Positions 14,283 through 22,530 of a stretch of DNA of 38,096 nt are shown one piece after another. Positions within the stretch are counted from its first letter, which is position 1. Every line of letters starts with the position of its first letter. A program made the translations under genes and the position numbers. The stretch is from an uncultured Eubacterium sp. (GTDB lineage: Bacteria; Bacillota; Clostridia; Lachnospirales; Lachnospiraceae). The stretch lies in the NCBI GenBank assembly GCA_947384955.1, contig CANDJC010000035.1:1-38096 (forward strand). Direction: 5' to 3'. The notes beneath the pieces were generated by a model, which saw only the letters and a list, made by a program, of their open reading frames with translations, ran no database searches and was not told the origin of the DNA.

Positions 14283-14355
14283 TTTTCATCCCTCTAATGA
14301 ATCATTTCAGAAGCATAACTGTGTTTTCCATGGCAGATATTTCTGCCCCGGTTGT

Positions 14356-14613
14356 TTATCTGTACTCTAAATGAAGATACTTCTCTTTCGTAGCAAGTCC
14401 GCCGCGTATATGCCGCTCTGATTTATTTACATCCAAAACCTTTCTGACGTCAGCGGCTAATGTGGGATTGACCTGTGCTAAACGCTCGGTACAGTCCTTA
14501 TGTACAGTTGATTTGCTAATGCCATATTTTTTTGCTGCCTGTCTGACAGTGGCATTGTTCTGTATAATATAATTTGCGATTTCAACCGCTCGCTCTTCAA
14601 TATAGCTTTTCAA
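14356..14613 (-). CDS. spoIIID: Sporulation transcriptional regulator SpoIIID
   Basis: An 85-residue DNA-binding protein of the mother-cell sporulation programme. The core is YIEERAVEIANYIIQNNATV, RQAAKKYGISKSTVHKDCTE, RLAQVNPTLAADVRKVLDVN and RHIRGGLATKEKY, matching SpoIIID across its full length. The start is a TTG at 14613 (giving MKSYIEERA, the family N-terminus), with AGGGG six bases upstream; a TTG at 14628 is less likely. A CATACAAT element upstream matches a sigma-E -10. This gene is the best evidence that the organism forms spores. It is downstream of the flotillin operon. Confidence 0.93.
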   Translation of the reverse strand: MKSYIEERAVEIANYIIQNNATVRQAAKKYGISKSTVHKDCTERLAQVNPTLAADVRKVLDVNKSERHIRGGLATKEKYLHLEYR

Positions 14614-14655
14614 AAGAAACCCCTGCAATCCTTGTTGTTACATTGTATGCAGGGG
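14611..14655 (-). terminator. Flotillin operon terminator overlapping the spoIIID RBS
   Basis: On the minus strand CCCCTGCA (14655-14648) pairs with TGCAGGGG (14627-14620), followed by TTTCTTTT. The AGGGG of the right arm is also the ribosome site of spoIIID, so read-through transcripts would hide that site. Confidence 0.65.
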
Positions 14656-14670
14656 TCTGGGTCTGTATGT
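14642..14670 (-). promoter_or_regulatory. spoIIID: Candidate sigma-E promoter of spoIIID
   Basis: CATACAAT (14649-14642) matches the sigma-E -10 consensus CATACAMT exactly. A weak -35 candidate ACATACA lies 14 bases upstream. SpoIIID is sigma-E-dependent in known spore-formers. Confidence 0.5.
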
Positions 14671-14683
14671 CTGCTGTTTTGTT

Positions 14684-16246
14684 TTATTTTGATTTATCTT
14701 CTGCAGTCAGTTTTTCTACTTTGATGTTCCGGTCTGTCTGCGCCTGGATTGTGTTTGCGTTCATGGCGTCAAGCATGTCAAATCCTGTCGTCTGCTTCAC
14801 GGTTTCCATTGTCTTTGCAAGAAGCGCCGGGACATAATTTCCCATCTGGGATACGCCGGATTCTCCGCTGCCGCTGTCAATAATCGAAATTTTGTCAATT
14901 GCCGTAAGCGGCTGTGCCACTGCGCTTGCCATTTCCGGAAGCTTGTCAATTACCATCTGAATCACGCCGGCGCTGTTTAATTTCTGCATAGCTTCCGCTT
15001 TGCGCTCCAGACCTTCGGCTTCGGCGAGCAGCGACGCTTTCTTTGCCTCAGCTTCGGCAGTTCCCTTTTTCGCAATGGCTTCCGCCTCGGCTTTCGCCCT
15101 GGCTCCGATGGCTTCAGCCTCTGCAAGCGCTCTTGCCCTGATTGCTTCGGCTTCGGCAATCGCGTCTATTTTCTTTTTCTCTGCTTCCGCTTCCGCTTTT
15201 TTAATCTCGGCGTATTTATCTGCCTCTGATTCCTGCTCCTGTCTCTTTCTTCCGGCTTCTGCCGGTTTTACAACCTCAGAAAGCAGCTGCTTTTCTTTTT
15301 CCAGCGCGCGCTGTTCAGCCAGCTCCGTATTTTTCTGCGCCTGGGTAATCTGAACCTGAATCTGAGCCTCTGTAATATCTTTCTGGCGCTGCTGGCGAAT
15401 CAGCTCGGCGTCCATTTCAGCCTGAATTACTTCCTTCTGGGTCTTTTTGCGCTGAATGTCATGCGCAAGCTCTGCTTCGGCATTCGCTGTACTGATTTCT
15501 TTCTGATAACGTGCCTCTGCGACCTGCTTTTCTTTCTCTGCCTGCTTGATTGCCGTTGCCGCTTCCAGTTTCGCCTGCTCGCCAATCTTTATGTTTTCCG
15601 ATGTGCGTTCATCCTGTTCCCGCTTTGCCTCGGACTTTTGGATTTCGGCGTCCTTTTTCCTCTGGGCAATCATGCCTTCGCCAAGCGCTTCGATATAGCC
15701 GTTTTCATCAGATATATCTGTAATTGTAAAATTCTTGACCTCCAGTCCCATATTGCCAAGCTCTGTTCCTACGACCTCCTGTACCTGGCTGGAAAATGCC
15801 TCCCTTTTCTGGTACAGGTCCTCTACCGTCATCGTGGCAATGATTTCACGAAGCTTTCCTTCCAGCACTGCGGTCGCCGTCGACATAATATTTTTTATAA
15901 TTTCCTGCTCGTTTTTCCCCGTAAACTGCTCAATCGCGGTCAGTATCGCGTCCGGCGAATTGCGCACCTTGATAACCGCTGTGGTGCTGACAGAAATCGG
16001 TACGCCCTGGGACGACAGGCTTCCTTTTGTATCAACCCGAAGAGGCATATTTCCTAATGAAATATAATCAATCCTCTCAACGCCGGGTATCACCAGGCCG
16101 CCCCCGCCGGTAATCACTCTGCGCTTTAATCCCGTAATCACTCCTGCTTTGTCCTGCGGCACTTTCTTCCACATCGAAAAAATTGCAATCAGCACTAAAA
16201 CAATCACTAACGGAATCGCAATAATCGGTAATAATTCTTCTAACAT
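14684..16246 (-). CDS. floT: Flotillin-like membrane-microdomain protein
   Basis: A 520-residue SPFH-family protein. An N-terminal membrane segment (about 5-27) is followed by the SPFH/band 7 domain (about 30-200, with GVPISVSTTAVIKVRN and FTITDISDENGYIEALGEGM). A long Ala/Glu-rich coiled coil (about 200-420) then leads to a C-terminal region with MVIDKLPEMASAVAQPL. Flotillins oligomerise at the inner membrane face and organise lipid microdomains, helping signalling and secretion. It is 16 bases downstream of an NfeD-like gene, the conserved yuaF-floT arrangement. GGGAGGAT precedes the ATG. Confidence 0.95.
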   Translation of the reverse strand: MLEELLPIIAIPLVIVLVLIAIFSMWKKVPQDKAGVITGLKRRVITGGGGLVIPGVERIDYISLGNMPLRVDTKGSLSSQGVPISVSTTAVIKVRNSPDAILTAIEQFTGKNEQEIIKNIMSTATAVLEGKLREIIATMTVEDLYQKREAFSSQVQEVVGTELGNMGLEVKNFTITDISDENGYIEALGEGMIAQRKKDAEIQKSEAKREQDERTSENIKIGEQAKLEAATAIKQAEKEKQVAEARYQKEISTANAEAELAHDIQRKKTQKEVIQAEMDAELIRQQRQKDITEAQIQVQITQAQKNTELAEQRALEKEKQLLSEVVKPAEAGRKRQEQESEADKYAEIKKAEAEAEKKKIDAIAEAEAIRARALAEAEAIGARAKAEAEAIAKKGTAEAEAKKASLLAEAEGLERKAEAMQKLNSAGVIQMVIDKLPEMASAVAQPLTAIDKISIIDSGSGESGVSQMGNYVPALLAKTMETVKQTTGFDMLDAMNANTIQAQTDRNIKVEKLTAEDKSK

Positions 16247-16262
16247 ACTTTTATCCTCCCTG

Positions 16263-16808
16263 CTATGCTTCCTCTGCCGCCTTCATCACGTTTGCCACAT
16301 GGTCCGTAATGCTGACAATCTGAACCCGTGTGCCCGCTGAAACCGCGCTGCCGTCTACTGTTCTTGCTGTCATCGTGATGACCGAGCGGTCCTGTTCCGA
16401 GCTCGCCACCGAGCCGTATCCTTTTTCCGGAATGGCAATATTTACTATATAATTACGGCTGCATATGCTTTCTATCGTATCTGCCTCCGACTGGTGGTTT
16501 TTTAAAAATCCTGTGATATTCTGTACGGCAAATGCTCCCGCATATGCGCACACGCCGGCAATCACATGCCGCAGGGATGCTGTCTGGCCTATCAGCAGCA
16601 TACTGACACTTCCAAATACCGTCGCTGCCAGACACAGCGACTTCATGGAAACCGGAAGGATATCAATATCAAAATCGCCGATATCCACACTGAACAGCTC
16701 AATGTCTCCAAAATCAAAAAAATCACCGGCTGCACTAAAAACAATGGATGACAGCAGAAGCAGAATGCCTCCTATGATACATGTCAGATAAATCGTTTGT
16801 ACATCCAT
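16263..16808 (-). CDS. NfeD-like membrane protein, flotillin partner
   Basis: A 181-residue protein of the YuaF/NfeD type. One transmembrane helix lies at the N-terminus (ILLLLSSIVFSA), then an Asp/Phe-rich segment (DFFDFGDIELFSVDIGDFDI), two more helices, and a C-terminal beta domain typical of the NfeD OB-fold (NIAIPEKGYGSVASSEQDRS, then GTRVQIVSITDHVANVM). Partners of flotillin in microdomains. A good promoter lies upstream and GAAAGGGGG precedes the ATG. Confidence 0.88.
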   Translation of the reverse strand: MDVQTIYLTCIIGGILLLLSSIVFSAAGDFFDFGDIELFSVDIGDFDIDILPVSMKSLCLAATVFGSVSMLLIGQTASLRHVIAGVCAYAGAFAVQNITGFLKNHQSEADTIESICSRNYIVNIAIPEKGYGSVASSEQDRSVITMTARTVDGSAVSAGTRVQIVSITDHVANVMKAAEEA

Positions 16809-16865
16809 AGCTGTTCCCCCTTTCAGACTGGTTCCCGGTAAAATACAGACTGTATCTTTTTGTTT

Positions 16866-16894
16866 ATTTTACCTCATTTTGGGGAATACTTCAA
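16866..16894 (-). promoter_or_regulatory. NfeD-flotillin operon promoter
   Basis: Minus strand TTGAAG (16894-16889), 17 bases, TAAAAT (16871-16866). Looks like a sigma-A promoter. In Bacillus the related operon uses sigma-W; no such motif is seen here. Confidence 0.65.
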
Positions 16895-16944
16895 TAAATT
16901 ATTGGTGGAAATTTCAGACATTTTCACTGGCCGGCAGGATGAAA

Positions 16945-18942
16945 CTAACCGCTCAGTCCATAGAAATAAATTTTCCAGCTGTCATCCTGTTTTGTAAGCA
17001 GGATTTCTAAATACTGCAGCGTATCCGCGTAACTGCTGTCTCTGAATTCCACGGAAACGCCGTATTCTCCGCCGCCGTAATCTCTCGGCCCGTTTTCATC
17101 GATTCCTTTGATTTTAATGCCGCTGATGCTTCCTGTTCCCTCATATACCTCCATGCCGCATGAATCTGTCAGAAATTTTCGTATTGTGTCAGTATCACCG
17201 CTAAAATATGCTGATGTAAATTCATTCACAGTCTCCTTAATTTTTGTGACATCCTCTTCTCCTAACACTGCATTCGTATCGGCATCTGTCACATTTTGCT
17301 CTGTTTCCTTCTGATTTGAGCCGCTTTTTTCGATTTCGTTCTGGCCAGGTTCCTTCTGTTCTGCATCGTTTTCGCCGCTTCCGTTTTGTCCGCTTTCATT
17401 TGCTCCGGTTTCCTTCTGCCCTGATGCATTTTGGTCTGAATCCTTCTGCCCGGTTTCGTTCTGAGTGTTCTTCACATCATCTGTCCGCTTCCAGAAGACA
17501 TTTTCTCCATGCCAGTCCATCAGAATCTGTTCGCTTCCATTCTTATTTTCATAATTCAGAGTCAGTATTTCCGTTTCTGAATGATTATCTTCATATGGCT
17601 CTATTTCTACTGTCACTCTGCCGTCTTTTTCCTCACACTGGCCGGTTCCTCCGTTTCCGATGCCGATGTAATAGCTGAATTCCCCTGTTTCCGATATGTT
17701 CATTTCATCGCCGTAAGATATGCCTGTCCCCCACAGCGACGGGTCTGTAACGTCAAAATCAATCATCCACGTTCCCGCCATCCGGCCATAAGTGTCAGTG
17801 TTTTTTTCCGATTGTCCAGCTTCATCAGCGTTACCCGGCATTTTTTCTTTTGCATTTTCCGCTGCGCCGCTGTCAGATTCTTCGTTTTGTTTTGAAGATA
17901 CGGATTCTTTCATAAACGTACATCCCGAGAGCATCCCAAAGCCCATCGTTATCACAGCCGCACACAGAAAGACGCTCCATCCGTTTTTCTTTTCTGTTTT
18001 CATCAGTATATTTCGAAATCTTTTTTTCATCATCTGCTTTCCTCCATAAAACTGTGCTGAAACCGCTGTTTTTGTTCCGCAGTGCTTATGAAGCGTCGAA
18101 AGCAGCGTTTCCGTATATGCTCTGCGTACCGCATCATCCGTTCCCTGAACCACTCTCTCATCACAGGAAAGCTCCATATCAGCCGCCGCTTCTTTTTTCA
18201 TCATCCATATCAGCGGATTAAACCAGTGAACAGCACCCGCAGCTGCAAACAGCAGTTTAAAATACACATCTTTTCTTTTGAAGTGAACCAGCTCATGCTT
18301 TAAAATAAAATAAATTTCCTCCTGGGTGTAAGAAACCTGCGGCAAAATCAGTACCGGGCGGAAAAATCCGGTCATCATCGGGCTGGCTGCGCCGCAAAAT
18401 TTCCAGACAGTTACATCCTTTGTAAGATGCAGCTCCTGCTTTAATCTCTCCAGCATACTTATTATACTGCCGTCTTTCGTAACAGCTCCTTTTTTGCGTA
18501 TCTGCATCCTGTAATGCCAGTAACTAAACAAATCAGACATCAGAATCACAAAACATCCCGCCAGCCACAGCACCGCTGCTATATCGAGCGGAGACACCCT
18601 GATACCGCTTTTTTCAGAACTTCCTGCTATAGGTGCCGTTATTCGGGCCGGAATCGTTACCATCCCCGGCCGCGGCAGGACTTCTTCATCCGCCAAAACC
18701 GCTCTGGTGTAATTGTGCGCTTTCATCGCTGACCAGTTCTGCACATTCGTGACTGCCCCCGTAAACAGCTGTGTATCGCTGACCGGTATCAGCAGCCGGA
18801 CTGCCAGTAATATCCAAATCCAGTATTTCCACTTTACGGCATACCGCCTGTTTAAAAATGCAGCGGACAGAATCAGCAGGGCTGCCGATAGACTGACCGG
18901 TATGGAAACCTCTAACACCGACAGAAATAAATCCACTATCAT
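16945..18942 (-). CDS. BlaR1/MecR1 family M56 sensor peptidase
   Basis: A 665-residue membrane sensor-protease. The N-terminal half has several transmembrane helices (SIPVSLSAALLILSAAF, YWIWILLAVRLLIP) and the M56 zinc-protease motif HELVH (about 216-220, KHELVHFKRKD). It would cleave the BlaI-type repressor upon a signal. After a helix near residue 330 and a CTF-type lipobox-like segment, the outer region has a DUF4309-like or lipocalin-like beta domain. A linker of Gln/Glu/Ser/Asn repeats (about 490-550, GQNGSGENDAEQKEPGQNE) and a final NTF2-like domain follow. It lacks a penicillin-binding domain, so it probably senses something other than beta-lactams. Its ATG overlaps the blaI stop. Confidence 0.9.
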   Translation of the reverse strand: MIVDLFLSVLEVSIPVSLSAALLILSAAFLNRRYAVKWKYWIWILLAVRLLIPVSDTQLFTGAVTNVQNWSAMKAHNYTRAVLADEEVLPRPGMVTIPARITAPIAGSSEKSGIRVSPLDIAAVLWLAGCFVILMSDLFSYWHYRMQIRKKGAVTKDGSIISMLERLKQELHLTKDVTVWKFCGAASPMMTGFFRPVLILPQVSYTQEEIYFILKHELVHFKRKDVYFKLLFAAAGAVHWFNPLIWMMKKEAAADMELSCDERVVQGTDDAVRRAYTETLLSTLHKHCGTKTAVSAQFYGGKQMMKKRFRNILMKTEKKNGWSVFLCAAVITMGFGMLSGCTFMKESVSSKQNEESDSGAAENAKEKMPGNADEAGQSEKNTDTYGRMAGTWMIDFDVTDPSLWGTGISYGDEMNISETGEFSYYIGIGNGGTGQCEEKDGRVTVEIEPYEDNHSETEILTLNYENKNGSEQILMDWHGENVFWKRTDDVKNTQNETGQKDSDQNASGQKETGANESGQNGSGENDAEQKEPGQNEIEKSGSNQKETEQNVTDADTNAVLGEEDVTKIKETVNEFTSAYFSGDTDTIRKFLTDSCGMEVYEGTGSISGIKIKGIDENGPRDYGGGEYGVSVEFRDSSYADTLQYLEILLTKQDDSWKIYFYGLSG

Positions 18943-19325
18943 TGCTTCTCCTCCAGTTTATCCAGAAAATCCCTCAGTTCTTCCACATCCGATGCCTTGA
19001 TATCTTTACTGTCATACAGTGCTGCTATCATATTTTGTATCGAATTGTTATACAGCTGTTTTAAAAAATTCCTGCTGGCTCCGATTTTATAATCGTTTTC
19101 TGATATTACCGAGGTATACAGATTTCGTCCCGTGGAACGGTCGCAGCTTACAAATCCTTTGCCGGACAGTCTTGAAAGGGAGGTCATTAATGTGGAAAGC
19201 TGCCATTTTCTCCTTTCCTGCAATTCACTTAAAATGTAATTTGAAGTGACCGGACTGGAACTGTCCCAGATTACCTGCATAATTTCTAATTCCGCTTCTC
19301 CTAGTTTTTTTCGAATATTCGCCAT
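18939..19325 (-). CDS. BlaI/MecI family repressor
   Basis: A 128-residue winged-helix repressor. It starts MANIRKKLGEAELEIMQVIW and continues SSSPVTSNYILSELQERRKW, STLMTSLSRLSGKGFVSCDR, with a helical dimerisation domain at the C-terminus. BlaI-type proteins are cleaved by their BlaR1 partner, releasing target genes. The ATG at 19325 is chosen because AAAGGAG precedes it and it gives the family N-terminus. It shares an ATGA overlap with the BlaR1 gene. No beta-lactamase gene lies nearby, so only self-regulation is evident. Confidence 0.93.
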   Translation of the reverse strand: MANIRKKLGEAELEIMQVIWDSSSPVTSNYILSELQERRKWQLSTLMTSLSRLSGKGFVSCDRSTGRNLYTSVISENDYKIGASRNFLKQLYNNSIQNMIAALYDSKDIKASDVEELRDFLDKLEEKQ

Positions 19326-19342
19326 GCTGTTATCTTCTCCTT

Positions 19343-19356
19343 TATACGTTTGTATA
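19343..19356. promoter_or_regulatory. BlaI operator dyad
   Basis: TATAC-gttt-GTATA is a perfect 5-bp dyad just downstream of the -10. A second half-site TGTATA lies at 19367-19372 inside the promoter spacer. This resembles MecI/BlaI operators (TACA/TGTA cores). Confidence 0.65.
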
Positions 19357-19385
19357 ATTATATGATTGTATAATGAATCTGTCAA
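19357..19385 (-). promoter_or_regulatory. blaI-blaR1 promoter
   Basis: Minus strand TTGACA (19385-19380), 17 bases, TATAAT (19362-19357): a perfect sigma-A consensus. Strong promoter under BlaI control. Confidence 0.85.
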
Positions 19386-19530
19386 GCGGGGGATGCTATT
19401 TCATGGCAGGATTTTTTGCTGATGGATGGGCGGTTTTGCTTGCAGGGTGACTGGGAACGGGGGAGATGGTTTTGCGGTTTTGCTTTCGGAGGTGACTGGG
19501 ATGGGGATGAGGGGGTATTGCTTTCGGGAC
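19386..19530. other. G-rich low-complexity lead-in to hairpin repeat A
   Basis: No gene. The plus strand is rich in GGG with repeated GGTTTTGCTT and GGTGACTGGGA words, ending in ATTGCTTTCGGGAC, which also precedes the other hairpin copies. Confidence 0.6.
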
Positions 19531-19814
19531 GCCAGAGTGAGAAGCGGTCTGCTTTCTGATGTTCCGCTTCCGAAAAGCAGGAAGTTCTAAACTTTCTGCG
19601 GCGGGGCTTGTGGCAGCGGACGGACCGGCGCCTGATGCCCTGACGTTATTGGATGATTTTACACTGTGGCACTGGCAAGCGCCTTTTGGGGACTTTAAGG
19701 CTTTATAGGGCGATATGCAGTGTGTCCCCAAATCCTGTGTATTGGGCAGAAAGTTAAGAACTTCCAGCTTTTCTCCAGAGTCACATCAGAAAGCAGACCG
19801 CTTCTCCCTCTGGC
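19531..19814 (+). repeat. Hairpin repeat copy A (284 bp)
   Basis: Outer arms 19531-19561 and 19784-19814 are complementary at 30 of 31 positions. An inner stem, 19573-19599 with 19746-19772, pairs 25 of 27 positions around two conserved A-A mismatches. The tip contains two further stems, one GGCGCC-based and one GGGGAC/GTCCCC. Frames running through it on either strand are judged spurious. Faces copy B in convergent orientation. Confidence 0.88.
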
Positions 19815-20560
19815 TGTTTTTGGCTAAATTTACGTTTTAAAGCTGGATGGACGTTTTTGTCATGTTAGCAAGCGGCTGGCAAAATTTAATAGATTGTCTC
19901 TTTCTGTCAGATATTTCATACTGGCTGAAGTTCAGAATTTTGACAGTTTAAATTTTGCAAAAACCGCTGCTGATTCATAGAAGACAGTGTCAGAATAATT
20001 TTACATTTTTACCAGTTTACAGCTTTTTTATATTAAAGTATTTTGGAATACACAGCTATATATTGTATCTAATTTTAACTGCATAATCTATATATAGTAT
20101 GGAATCAAAAACTTAATAACTGGTATTGTATTTAGTTACATGAGTTTACAAATTTTTGATTTGATACAAGATACAAATTAAATAGAAGCGTGTTTAAACA
20201 AAACAACAGTTTACATCTTTTTAGATTTTAGCATCTTTTTGCAAAATACAGGCTAGACATTGTACATAATCATGATAATTGAATCTATATCTTGTACCTA
20301 ATCAAAAACTTGTAAACTGATGTTTATACAAAATATAGTATTGATTATTCCAAAAATATATCGAAATCTGAAAAACTGTAAACTGGTATTTAATTATAAC
20401 AGCATAATCTATATATGATATAGATTGAAAGGCTCATAATCTGATGTACATTTTCTAATTTACTAATAAATTAATAGCGACAGCCTCAAAACATAAATCC
20501 ATTCAAAACTGCCGTTAACCGCAAACGTCCCTGTCTTAAACGTAAATTCATCCAAAAACA
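19815..20560. other. AT-rich spacer between hairpin repeats A and B
   Basis: 746 bases without a convincing gene. It contains several CAGTTTACA/TGTAAACTG words. Two inverted copies of a ~36-bp unit ending in AAAACTTGTAAACTG lie at 20144-20179 and 20281-20319, and a 60-bp block at 20325-20386 is shared with the other spacer. Two direct copies of GCATAATCTATATA also occur. Confidence 0.75.
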
Positions 20561-20844
20561 GCCGGAGGGAGGAGCGGCTTCCTTTTGTATGTGACTCTGA
20601 AGAAAAGCTGGAAGTTCTTAACTTTCTGCCCAGTACACAGGATTTGGGGACACACTGCATATCGTCCAATAAAGCCTTGAAGTCCCCAAAAGGCGCCTGC
20701 CAGTGCCACAATGTAAAATCAGCCAATAACGCCAGGGCATCAGGCGCCGGTCCGTCCGCTGCCACAAGCCCCGCCGCAGAAAGTTTAGAACTTCCTGCTT
20801 TTCGGAAGCGGAACATCCAAAAGGAAGCCGCTCCTCCCTCCGGC
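20561..20844 (-). repeat. Hairpin repeat copy B (284 bp)
   Basis: The same element as copy A but inverted. Outer arms 20561-20591 and 20814-20844 match at 30 of 31 positions with their own sequence (core GGAGCGGCTTCCTTTTG). The inner stem and tip are nearly identical to copy A. Confidence 0.88.
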
Positions 20845-20903
20845 GTCCCGAAAGCACTCCCCCTCCACCATCTCCCCCAAATCAATCTTCCTTCAGTTTC
20901 ACC

Positions 20904-20932
20904 TTGCATTTTTCACAAATTAAATATAAGAT
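20904..20932 (+). promoter_or_regulatory. Promoter of the DUF6273 gene
   Basis: TTGCAT (20904-20909), 17 bases, TAAGAT (20927-20932). It lies 60 bases outside hairpin copy B and about 90 bases before the coding start. Confidence 0.55.
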
Positions 20933-21023
20933 ATATGCAGGCAGACTAACCTCTGCCGCAAAATTAACAAGATACCACAATCAGGCGGACTGCACAGCCC
21001 TCCTGAAAAGAAAGGAGCTGCTT

Positions 21024-22277
21024 ATGGCGAAAAAGAAGAAGAAACCCGAAATAGTCCTGACACCGGAGCAGCAGCGGGAAGCGGATTATCAGAAAGCTGT
21101 CCGGCGCATGGAAGGTGCCGAAAAAATGCTGCAGGCAGAAGACAAAGTTCATATGTATAGAGAAGCCATAAGAATGTTTGAGGAGCTGGATGATTACGAA
21201 GACAGCCAGATACGCAAAAAACGATGCCGCAAACGTCTCCCGCTGGCACGCAGAGAGCACCGCGAGGAAGTATATCAGGAAGGCATGCGGTTAAAAGCCG
21301 AAGCGAAAAGTGCAGCTGACTACGAAGCCGCCATTGCAGAATTCCGGCGTCTGAGACGTGAATATAAAGATATTCCCGAGCAGATAAAGGAATGCGGACA
21401 GTTAAAAGAAGCTGCCAGAAAAAATGAACGTCGAAAAGCTGTTACAGGCCGCCTTGCGGCAGCAGCTATACTGGCAGCGGTCATTGGAGCTGTCATATTT
21501 TTATGCTCCCCGCAGGCATTCTATCTCGAAGGCAGTTTACTGATGGGCATTCAGGACTACGAGCGCGCAGACACTCTGTTTTCCAAAAGCCGGGGATATA
21601 AAGATACCGATAAACGCGTTATGGAATGCAATTATCAGCGAGCCGTAAAGGCTGCCGAAAACGGTGATTATAAAAAAGCTGTCCGTCTTTTGAGCAGTAA
21701 AACAGGCGACTATAAAGACTCCCTTGAAATAAAAGCAAAATATGAAAAAGAAATACTAAAAACTGCCAGAATCGGCGATACCGTTACTTATGGAAATGTA
21801 AAATGGATTGTGGCAGACGAAGCCGGCGGCTCCCAGAGATTTCTCCTTCTTGTCCGTAAAAATCCGGCAAAAGCTGAAACCGTATATCAGACATCCGGCC
21901 AGCCGGCATCGTGGGAAAATTCGAAACTGCGCAGCTGGCTGAATCAGGATTTTTTCAATACCTGTTTTTCTAAATACGAGCAGCCGGATGTTCTGGAAGC
22001 AAATATCACAGCCAGAGCAAACAGTACCTACGGCACATCGGGCGGCGGCGATACAAAAGACCATATATTTCTGCTGGATGAAACAGAGGCAGAACGCTAT
22101 CAGGAAATTTTAAAACTAAAGGACAGCCAGAAATCATGGTGGCTGCGTACGCCCGGCAAATCCTCCGACAGCGCCGCATTTGTATCCGCTGACGGAACCA
22201 TTATGCCTTATGGATATGCAGCAGACTCCATGGACATTTCCGTTCGGCCGGCAGTGTGGGTGCAAAGCGGCAGATAA
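21024..22277 (+). CDS. Membrane protein with C-terminal DUF6273 domain
   Basis: A 417-residue protein. It starts with a basic segment MAKKKKKPEIVLTPEQQREA and a charged helical region with repeat-like MYREAIRMFEELDDYEDSQI units resembling TPR-type helices. A transmembrane helix follows at about 145-165 (LAAAAILAAVIGAVIFLC). A second set of TPR-like repeats (ADTLFSKSRGYKDTDKRV) precedes the C-terminal DUF6273 domain (about 255-417) with TVTYGNVKWIVADE, SWENSKLRSWLNQDFFNTCF, DHIFLLDETEAERY, WWLRTPG and SVRPAVWV. Its function is unknown; the domain is likely extracellular. GAAAGGAGC precedes the ATG. Confidence 0.85.
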   Translation: MAKKKKKPEIVLTPEQQREADYQKAVRRMEGAEKMLQAEDKVHMYREAIRMFEELDDYEDSQIRKKRCRKRLPLARREHREEVYQEGMRLKAEAKSAADYEAAIAEFRRLRREYKDIPEQIKECGQLKEAARKNERRKAVTGRLAAAAILAAVIGAVIFLCSPQAFYLEGSLLMGIQDYERADTLFSKSRGYKDTDKRVMECNYQRAVKAAENGDYKKAVRLLSSKTGDYKDSLEIKAKYEKEILKTARIGDTVTYGNVKWIVADEAGGSQRFLLLVRKNPAKAETVYQTSGQPASWENSKLRSWLNQDFFNTCFSKYEQPDVLEANITARANSTYGTSGGGDTKDHIFLLDETEAERYQEILKLKDSQKSWWLRTPGKSSDSAAFVSADGTIMPYGYAADSMDISVRPAVWVQSGR

Positions 22278-22299
22278 TCCTGCAATTCTGGCGCTGAAG

Positions 22300-22460
22300 A
22301 ACTGGCATCTGGTTAGCTGATGTGCTTTGAAAACTGGCAGCCTGGTTAATGCTATGTTCTGGAAACTGACAGCTGGTTAATGCTGCGCTCCGGGAACCGG
22401 CAGCAGCCTGATTTAAGGCTGTGCTCTGGAAACTGGCAGTCTGGCTGCTTCTGACAGCTT
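22300..22460. repeat. Degenerate tandem repeats of 32-35 bp
   Basis: About five imperfect units of the form GAAACTGGCAGCTGGTTAA followed by TGCTGTGCTCTG. They fill the gap between the DUF6273 gene and the ATPase gene. No gene or terminator is evident within them. Confidence 0.6.
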
Positions 22461-22530
22461 CCAAGACCGTGGCGGTCCGGCACAGATAATTTCTATCACA
22501 GACACAAGCACTGAAAGGATGTAAAACCGC

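Noticed and set aside
19396-19731. Minus-strand frame with ALKSPKGACQCHS and related frames in the other hairpin copies
   Set aside because: The frame lies wholly within the hairpin repeat, is broken or shifted in the other copies, has no ribosome site, and substitutions follow stem pairing and not codon positions.
19531-20844. Insertion sequence with terminal inverted repeats
   Set aside because: No transposase frame lies between the arms, and each arm is itself a complete hairpin.
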